Assembly: GCA_021823605.1 (NCBI GenBank)
Contig: JAKANV010000022.1
Location: 1 to 8,621 of the forward strand
Length of the DNA stretch: 8,621 bases
Reading direction: 5' to 3'
DNA from: a bacterium
GTDB lineage: Bacteria; Patescibacteriota; CPR2; UBA1875; JAJYID01
In this document: piece after piece, positions 1 to 3,972 of the stretch
How the letters are laid out: every line of letters begins with the position of its first letter
Numbering within the stretch: position 1 is the first letter of the stretch
Translations under genes and position numbers: made by a program
Notes under the pieces: generated by a model
Seen by the model: the letters and a program-made list of their open reading frames with translations, nothing else
Told to the model about the DNA's origin: nothing
Databases searched by the model: none

Positions 1-40
1 CGATCTCTCAGGCTAAAAGCCGAAACAACAGATTTTTCCG

Positions 41-70
41 GTGGCTCGGGGAGTTCGCTCCCCGAGCCAC
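41..70. repeat. Perfect 13-bp inverted repeat with TTCG loop
   Basis: A 13-base arm at 41-53 is exactly complementary to 58-70, with a TTCG loop at 54-57. The stem is G+C-rich, in contrast to its AT-rich surroundings. No T-run follows on either strand, so it does not look like a standard intrinsic terminator. It may be a dispersed palindromic repeat or a structured end of an upstream transcript. No gene can be assigned to 1-156. Two + strand frames stay open from the window edge, to 105 and to 165, but they run through this palindrome and look non-coding. Confidence 0.75.
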
Positions 71-75
71 ACCCG

Positions 76-134
76 AGGCGAAGTTTAATTTCAAAGATTT
101 TCACATAGAAAATTTGAAGAGTTTCACTTCGCCT
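76..134 (+). terminator. Long bulged stem-loop, possible terminator of an upstream transcript
   Basis: The outer arms AGGCGAAGT (76-84) and ACTTCGCCT (126-134) pair perfectly. Inside them TTCAA (90-94) pairs with TTGAA (114-118), and ATTTTC (97-102) pairs with GAAAAT (108-113), leaving a 5-nt loop. TTCTT follows at 135-139, which is a poor U-tract. The element sits between the window edge and the rplS promoter, so ending an upstream transcript is plausible. A structured repeat is the alternative. The pairing is seen directly; the function is inferred. Confidence 0.4.
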
Positions 135-156
135 TTCTTAATTAGCAGAATTTCAA

Positions 157-185
157 TTGACAATTAGATATAAATTTACTATACT
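157..185 (+). promoter_or_regulatory. Sigma70-type promoter of rplS
   Basis: TTGACA (157-162) is a perfect -35 box. It is separated by exactly 17 nt from TATACT (180-185), a 5/6 match to TATAAT. Transcription should start near 191-193, giving a leader of about 37 nt before the rplS ATG at 229. This is the best-formed promoter in the window. Confidence 0.85.
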
Positions 186-189
186 TTTT

Positions 190-211
190 AAGTCGCTGTG
201 AGCGATTTTTT
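190..211 (+). promoter_or_regulatory. Hairpin with T-run at the predicted 5' end of the rplS mRNA
   Basis: TCGCT (193-197) pairs with AGCGA (201-205) across a GTG loop, and the stem extends outward through a G-T and two A-T pairs. TTTTTT follows at 206-211. It looks like a small terminator but begins within 1-2 nt of the predicted transcription start, too early for normal termination. A 5' stabilising hairpin is one possibility. A similar arrangement is found in front of nusA (2302-2322). Confidence 0.5.
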
Positions 212-228
212 AAAATAATTAATATATT

Positions 229-942
229 ATGGATAGAATAAAATATTTTGACTCAAAAAACATGAAGAAAGTTCCAGTCCTTATGCCGGGAGATACTGTT
301 CGTGTACATACAAAAATCAAAGAAGGAAGCAAGGAAAGAATCCAGGTCTTTGAAGGTGTTGTCATAAAGAAGCAGGGCGGGAAAAATGTCGGTGCTACTG
401 TAACAGTGAGAAAAATTTCATATGGCATTGGAGTTGAGAGAACATTCCTTTTGCATTCTCCTTTAATCGAAAAAATTCAGGTTGTAAAAAGAGCTAGGGT
501 TCGAAGAGCTAACATTGGATATTTGAGAAATCTAACAGGAAAGTCAGCTAAACTGAAAGAAAAGCAGTTTGATGCATTGGCCGTGAATGTAAAAGAAGAA
601 GAGTTGGCACCTGCCGATAAGGTTGAGGTTGAAAAAGAAATCGATAAAGAAGAACCGGTTGAAATTTCTGAAGACGTTCTAAGCCAAGCTGACACTGAAA
701 GTATCGAAGATATTGAAAAAACAGAAGAAAAGGAAATTGATGCTGATGAAGAAGCGGGTCCGGTTGCTGAAGATGAGCAGAAAGCACCAGCCGAAGAAGT
801 AGAAGAAGGCGTTGAAGAAGCTGAGGAAGACCTTGGAAAAGGCAGAAGCGACGAAGGTGAAAAAGCTGAGAAAAGTAAAGAAGATGCAGAAGCTAAAGAG
901 CAAGCCGAGGAAGAAAAGGAGACAGAAGAAGGACAGGCTTAG
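229..942 (+). CDS. rplS: Large-subunit ribosomal protein L19 with long acidic C-terminal tail
   Basis: L19 sits at the 30S-50S interface of the ribosome and contacts 23S rRNA. Residues 1 to about 112 are the L19 fold: PGDTVRVHTKIKEG near residues 20-33, then RIQVFEGVVI at 37-46, then the ERTFLLHSPLIEKI region (70-83) and the basic KRARVRRANIGYLR stretch (87-100). The usual L19 is about 115 residues and ends near here. This protein has a further ~125 residues of low-complexity Glu/Asp/Lys/Ala. Residues 121-237 hold 51 acidic and 14 basic residues and look disordered. The ATG at 229 matches the normal L19 N-terminus, but no Shine-Dalgarno sequence precedes it; the leader there is AT-rich. The gene has its own promoter and terminator, so it appears monocistronic, without the usual trmD or lepB neighbour visible. 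The identity is certain; the role of the tail is unknown. Confidence 0.97.
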   Translation: MDRIKYFDSKNMKKVPVLMPGDTVRVHTKIKEGSKERIQVFEGVVIKKQGGKNVGATVTVRKISYGIGVERTFLLHSPLIEKIQVVKRARVRRANIGYLRNLTGKSAKLKEKQFDALAVNVKEEELAPADKVEVEKEIDKEEPVEISEDVLSQADTESIEDIEKTEEKEIDADEEAGPVAEDEQKAPAEEVEEGVEEAEEDLGKGRSDEGEKAEKSKEDAEAKEQAEEEKETEEGQA

Positions 943-968
943 TTACTTTTCGAATCTAGATATTATTT

Positions 969-989
969 TCCGCTTCGGCGGATTTTTTT
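969..989 (+). terminator. Intrinsic terminator after rplS
   Basis: TCCGC (969-973) pairs with GCGGA (978-982) around a TTCG loop closed by a C-G pair, the extra-stable cUUCGg tetraloop. Seven T residues follow at 983-989. It lies 26 nt after the rplS stop codon and fits a textbook Rho-independent terminator. Confidence 0.9.
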
Positions 990-1021
990 AATTGTTTCTG
1001 TCATTTCCATCCTACTTTGTC

Positions 1022-1041
1022 ATTCCCGCGGAAGCGGGAAT
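1022..1041. repeat. Palindromic repeat of the ATTCCC-N8-GGGAAT type
   Basis: ATTCCCGC (1022-1029) is an exact inverted match to GCGGGAAT (1034-1041), with a GGAA loop of the GNRA class. The arrangement fits the consensus of the small dRS3 repeats described in Neisseria, ATTCCC-N8-GGGAAT. Similar 'cattcccgc...gcgggaatcca' palindromes are, to my knowledge, scattered in other genomes too. It lies just past the rplS terminator, a typical site for dispersed palindromes. Only one copy lies in this window, so its repeat status here rests on resemblance. Confidence 0.6.
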
Positions 1042-1063
1042 CCAGTCTTTAAATAATTTCTTT

Positions 1064-1087
1064 TCAACTTTTGGCAGCAAAAGTTGA
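1064..1087. repeat. Perfect 10-bp hairpin, with an alternative overlapping pairing
   Basis: TCAACTTTTG (1064-1073) pairs with CAAAAGTTGA (1078-1087) across a GCAG loop. A competing stem, GGCAG (1073-1077) with CTGCC (1094-1098), uses the loop sequence, so the two folds exclude each other. It belongs to the same palindrome-rich non-coding stretch as 1107-1223. No function can be assigned. Confidence 0.65.
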
Positions 1088-1106
1088 GCAAAACTGCCGG
1101 CTAACG

Positions 1107-1223
1107 ATTCTTTTCAAAGTGTCGGATACCGTCTCATTCAGGTTTGAAAAAATGAACTCGCTAAGCGCTCAGACAACATTCTTTTCAAATCTTCATTCGA
1201 CTCATTCTCCCTTTGAAAAAATC
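1107..1223. repeat. Two tandem copies of an inverted-element pair (REPIN-like)
   Basis: The element ATTCTTTTCAAA occurs at 1107-1118 and 1178-1189. Its near-inverse TTTGAAAAAAT occurs at 1143-1153 and 1212-1222. They alternate, making two similar hairpin units about 70 bp apart, with loops of 24 and 22 nt between the 8-bp cores. Each inverse copy is preceded by CTCATTC (1133-1139 and 1201-1207). A related partial copy, TTCTTTTCAA, lies at 1058-1067. The unit sequences between the elements differ, so this is not a CRISPR and not a simple tandem repeat. The 990-1306 stretch has no credible gene; a 72-codon frame at 1071-1289 runs straight through these palindromes and has no recognisable domain. 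Confidence 0.65.
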
Positions 1224-1271
1224 ATGCCGGATGAGAGATGCCGTGGGAACCATGCTAGATGTGATTTGTAT

Positions 1272-1300
1272 TTTACATTTGACCTTTAACATTTTACACT
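1272..1300 (+). promoter_or_regulatory. Candidate promoter giving a leaderless rnhB mRNA
   Basis: TTTACA (1272-1277, 5/6 match to TTGACA) lies 17 nt before TACACT (1295-1300, 4/6 match to TATAAT). The -10 box ends 6 nt before the rnhB ATG, so transcription is predicted to start at the A of that codon. No Shine-Dalgarno sequence is present, which agrees with leaderless translation. The boxes are weaker than those of rplS and nusA. Confidence 0.5.
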
Positions 1301-1306
1301 GGATAC

Positions 1307-1909
1307 ATGGAACCAACTCTTTATTATGAAAAAACCTTTTGGAATGACGGCAAAAAAATCGTTTGCGGTGTTGATGAGGTTGGCCGCGGTTCATGGGCCG
1401 GTCCGATGTTTGTGGGAGCGGTAGTGTTTGACCCTGGTCATAAATTTATCGATGGTATAAATGACTCAAAAAAACTTACCTCAAAAAAAAGGGAAGAACT
1501 TTATAAAAAGATTACCAGTAGCGCTCTTGCTTATAGCATAGGTATAGTGAAACATTATGAGATTGATAACTATGGTCTTACTTTGGCGACAAAAACGGCA
1601 ATCGAGAGAGCGGTTCAGGGCTTGGGGCAAAAGATTGACGTTTTACTAATGGATACTTTGGATATAAAGGGACTGGACTGTGTGCCGATAAAAAAAGGTG
1701 ATGAGGTTTGCTATAGCATTTCTTGTGCCTCAATATTAGCTAAAGTGGAGAGAGACAAGCATATTTCTGAAGTTCCTGAGGCAGCGATTTACGGATTTGG
1801 GAAAAATAAGGGTTATGGTACAAAAGAGCATCTAGAATTAATTAAAAAACACGGTATCTCAGACATTCACAGAAAAAGTTTTAAACCTATAAGGGTTTTT
1901 TGTGACTAA
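1307..1909 (+). CDS. rnhB: Ribonuclease HII
   Basis: RNase HII cuts the RNA strand of RNA-DNA hybrids and nicks 5' to single ribonucleotides in DNA. At 200 residues it is of normal length. The signature DEVGRG is at 23-28; D23 and E24 are the first two metal ligands, and GRG (26-28) is the ribonucleotide-sensing loop. DSKKLT follows at 53-58. The third acidic ligand is probably D116 in the LLMDTLD segment, where most family members have D-G. The SISCASILAKVERD segment (137-150) supplies the fourth ligand, D150. GYGTKEH (169-175) carries the conserved substrate-contacting Tyr170, and the IHRKSFKP C-terminal motif is intact. The ATG at 1307 gives the usual short lead before the DExGRG motif. 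No Shine-Dalgarno is visible; a promoter ending at 1300 suggests a leaderless message. The 3' end overlaps yraN, so the two are co-transcribed. Confidence 0.96.
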   Translation: MEPTLYYEKTFWNDGKKIVCGVDEVGRGSWAGPMFVGAVVFDPGHKFIDGINDSKKLTSKKREELYKKITSSALAYSIGIVKHYEIDNYGLTLATKTAIERAVQGLGQKIDVLLMDTLDIKGLDCVPIKKGDEVCYSISCASILAKVERDKHISEVPEAAIYGFGKNKGYGTKEHLELIKKHGISDIHRKSFKPIRVFCD

Positions 1910-2264
1910 TACTCACATAATCGGCCAAGAAGCGGAAAAGATAGCGGCCGACTTTTTAATTGCGAATAAACTTAAGGTAGTTGACCGAAACTACCGAACC
2001 CGTTTTGGTGAAATTGATATTATAGCTAAGGATAAAAAGTCCTTCGTTTTTGTCGAAGTGAAAGCGAAACAAACCTCACGTTTCGGCAAACCTTACGAAA
2101 TGGTGACGGCAAAGAAAGAGAAAAAGCTGATTGCAACTTCCAAGAATTATTTATTAGAAAAAAGATTCGATCTGGAAGCAGCCGACTGGCGGATAGATGT
2201 CATCTCAATTGACTATGAAACGGGCCAGATAGAATGGCTGAAAAATGCTGTTTTTGATGAGTAG
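1902..2264 (+). CDS. yraN: YraN/UPF0102 family protein, predicted PD-(D/E)XK nuclease fold
   Basis: This is a 120-residue member of the UPF0102 family, whose members have a restriction-endonuclease-like fold and an unsettled cellular role, probably in DNA or RNA processing. Conserved marks are GQEAEKIAADFL near the N-terminus (8-19), NYRTRFGEIDIIA (30-42) and FVFVEVKAK (48-56). The likely catalytic set is D39, E52 and K54, with E10 as a possible helper. The start is GTG at 1902. It is supported by AGGG at 1892-1895 with 6-nt spacing, and by the normal family N-terminus. The start lies inside the end of rnhB, with 8 bp shared in a different frame, implying translational coupling. The rnhB-yraN pairing is a common arrangement in bacteria. 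It is a core-type gene, not evidence of a restriction system. Confidence 0.93.
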   Translation: MTNTHIIGQEAEKIAADFLIANKLKVVDRNYRTRFGEIDIIAKDKKSFVFVEVKAKQTSRFGKPYEMVTAKKEKKLIATSKNYLLEKRFDLEAADWRIDVISIDYETGQIEWLKNAVFDE

Positions 2265-2265
2265 C

Positions 2266-2293
2266 TTGACATTAGATTCAAATCCGCTATAAT
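2266..2293 (+). promoter_or_regulatory. Sigma70-type promoter of nusA-clpC
   Basis: TTGACA (2266-2271) and TATAAT (2288-2293) are both perfect consensus boxes with a 16-nt spacer. The -35 box begins 2 nt after the yraN stop codon. The predicted start is near 2300, about 180 nt before the nusA ATG. This separates nusA-clpC from the rnhB-yraN transcript. Confidence 0.85.
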
Positions 2294-2301
2294 TGGAACA
2301 G

Positions 2302-2322
2302 GTCGGAAATTTTCCGGCTTTT
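2302..2322 (+). promoter_or_regulatory. Hairpin with T-run at the predicted 5' end of the nusA mRNA
   Basis: GTCGGAA (2302-2308) pairs with TTCCGGC (2312-2318), with one U-G pair, across a 3-nt loop. TTTT follows at 2319-2322. The hairpin begins about 2 nt after the predicted transcription start. The arrangement is the same as in front of rplS (190-211), although the stem sequences differ. Confidence 0.5.
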
Positions 2323-2480
2323 ATAGTATTTTAGGGACATTTTGAACCAGAAGTATTATCATGATCAAACATTAAAGATAATTTTTGGGAAGAATGTCAG
2401 TTGTAATTGGCAATCATAACTAGTAAATTAAATATAAATAAGTGGGATTTCCGTTTTCAGGCGGAAAATTGGAGAAAAAG
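2323..2480 (+). promoter_or_regulatory. Long untranslated nusA leader with hairpin next to the ribosome-binding site
   Basis: The leader is AT-rich. GACATT (2336-2341) can pair with AATGTC (2393-2398) to enclose a ~50-nt domain. TTTCCG (2448-2453) pairs with CGGAAA (2462-2467), forming a hairpin that ends 3 nt before GGAG (2471-2474), the Shine-Dalgarno for the ATG at 2481. The hairpin could affect ribosome access. It matches no riboswitch or RNA family that I recognise. Confidence 0.4.
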
Positions 2481-3953
2481 ATGCAAGCAAAATTCACAGC
2501 GGCAATAGATCAAATATGTGACGAGAAAAACCTTTCTCGGGATATTGTAATGGAAACGGTTAAGGCGGCTCTGGCGAGCGCATACAAAAAGGATTATGGT
2601 TCAAGAGACCAGGAAGTCAGAGTTGAAATTGACGAGGATACGGGTGAAATCAAGGTTTATGTCATAAAAGAAGTGGTTGAGAAAGTAGAAGATGACATGA
2701 TTCAGATTGATGTTGCCAAGGCTGATCGCATCAAAAAAGGCGCCAAAGTTGGTGATACAGTGGAAATCCTCGATGTTCCATCTGATTTCGGCAGAATTGC
2801 AGCCCAAACAGCCAAACAGGTAATAATTCAGAGAATTCGTGAAGCTGAACGTGACATGGTATTTGAAGAGTTTAAAGACAAAGAAGGCGACCTTGTAAAT
2901 GGTGTGGTTCAAAGAGTAGAAGGCGATACGGTGATAGTTGACCTTGGTAAGGCTACCGGTGTTTTATATAGATCTGAACAAATGTCCAGTGAACATTATT
3001 ATACAGGACAAAGAATTAAAGTCTTTGTTGTTAAGGTGGAAAGCGCAACACGTGGCCCGCAAATCGTTCTTTCCAGGTCACATCCTGATATGATAAGAAA
3101 ACTCTTTGAAATGGAAGTGCCGGAAATCTTAGCTGGTACAATCGAGATTAAATCGATTGCCCGTGAAGGCGGCGAAAGAACTAAAATAGCAGTCTATACT
3201 GAGCAAGAAGGCATTGACCCTGTTGGTGCTCTAGTTGGCCAGCGAGGTTCAAGAGTTCAGTCGGTAATGGGTGAGATTGGCGACGAAAAGATTGATATTA
3301 TCCTTTGGGACGCTGACATTAAGACTTATATAACAAATGCTCTTTCTCCTGCCAAGGTTATAGAAGTTGAAGTTGATGAGAAGGAAAAGAAAGCGACGGT
3401 AAAGGTGCCGGAGGACCAGCTGTCTCTCGCAATCGGTAAAAAGGGACAGAATGTTCGTTTGGCCGCAAAACTAACCGGTTGGAATGTAGATATTGCTGGT
3501 GCTGATGATGCAGGTATTGAAAACGTCGAAGCTCAGGCTGCACCGGTAGAGAAAAAGAAGGCAGTTGATCTGGAAGACGAGATTATAAAAAATATCGAAT
3601 CCATCGGGACCGAAGAAGAAACCCCTGAAGTTAAAGACAAGCCGGAAAAAGAACCCGAAGAGGAGAAGACTGATGATTCTGCAAAGCTGGAAGCTGAAAA
3701 TGAAGCTGAAAATGCAGAGTCAGATAATGAGCTAGCCGCAGAAATTACTAGGGATGAAAGAGAGCAAATAGATGAAGGGGCAGAAGAAGCTCCATATTCC
3801 GGAGAAACTGTAGCTGGTTCAGACGTTAAATCTGCAGAAACCGAAGATGAGAAAGAAAAAAATGCTGAAAAACAGGAAGAGGCTGAGAATAGTGACGAAA
3901 ACCCTAGTATAGATGAGGTTTTAGAAGAGGAAGAGAGTCCGAAGGAAAAATAA
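2481..3953 (+). CDS. nusA: Transcription termination/antitermination factor NusA with acidic tail
   Basis: NusA binds RNA polymerase and nascent RNA and modulates pausing, intrinsic termination and antitermination. The domain order is complete in 490 residues. The N-terminal polymerase-binding domain runs to about 130 and includes the DFGRIAAQTAKQVIIQRI hallmark. The S1 domain begins at about G136 and is followed by the QIVLSRSHPD linker. KH1 carries VGQRG at 252-256 and KH2 carries IGKKG at 318-322. From about 339 to 490 the protein is a low-complexity tail with 57 acidic and 17 basic residues, with no recognisable acidic-repeat (AR) fold. The ATG at 2481 was chosen for its GGAG at 6-nt spacing. 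An in-frame GTG at 2442 would add 13 residues but has no Shine-Dalgarno and lies at the edge of a hairpin. clpC follows 19 nt after the stop, with no terminator between. The usual neighbours rimP, ylxR and infB are absent. Confidence 0.97.
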   Translation: MQAKFTAAIDQICDEKNLSRDIVMETVKAALASAYKKDYGSRDQEVRVEIDEDTGEIKVYVIKEVVEKVEDDMIQIDVAKADRIKKGAKVGDTVEILDVPSDFGRIAAQTAKQVIIQRIREAERDMVFEEFKDKEGDLVNGVVQRVEGDTVIVDLGKATGVLYRSEQMSSEHYYTGQRIKVFVVKVESATRGPQIVLSRSHPDMIRKLFEMEVPEILAGTIEIKSIAREGGERTKIAVYTEQEGIDPVGALVGQRGSRVQSVMGEIGDEKIDIILWDADIKTYITNALSPAKVIEVEVDEKEKKATVKVPEDQLSLAIGKKGQNVRLAAKLTGWNVDIAGADDAGIENVEAQAAPVEKKKAVDLEDEIIKNIESIGTEEETPEVKDKPEKEPEEEKTDDSAKLEAENEAENAESDNELAAEITRDEREQIDEGAEEAPYSGETVAGSDVKSAETEDEKEKNAEKQEEAENSDENPSIDEVLEEEESPKEK

Positions 3954-3972
3954 GCAAAAGTAAGGGGGTAAC

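Noticed and set aside
1..168. Two + strand frames open from the window edge (to 105 and to 165) as the end of an upstream gene
   Set aside because: Both pass through a perfect 13-bp palindrome and a second stem-loop, and neither translation is recognisable. It cannot be settled without upstream sequence.
190..228. A known ribosomal protein L19 leader RNA family
   Set aside because: The predicted leader is only about 37 nt with one small hairpin, too short for the described L19 leader structures that I can recall.
1107..1223. CRISPR array
   Set aside because: Elements alternate in orientation, are only 8-12 bp long, and there are just two units with no cas genes.
1071..1289. 72-codon + strand frame in the rplS-rnhB gap
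   Set aside because: It runs through the hairpin and inverted-element cluster, has no Shine-Dalgarno and no familiar domain, so it is better read as repeat DNA.
1902..2264. YraN as part of a restriction or defence system
   Set aside because: It is a widespread core family found beside rnhB in many genomes; no methyltransferase, specificity or mobile gene is near.
2442..2480. GTG at 2442 as the nusA start, adding 13 residues
   Set aside because: No Shine-Dalgarno precedes it, while ATG 2481 has GGAG at 6-nt spacing and gives the normal NusA N-terminus.
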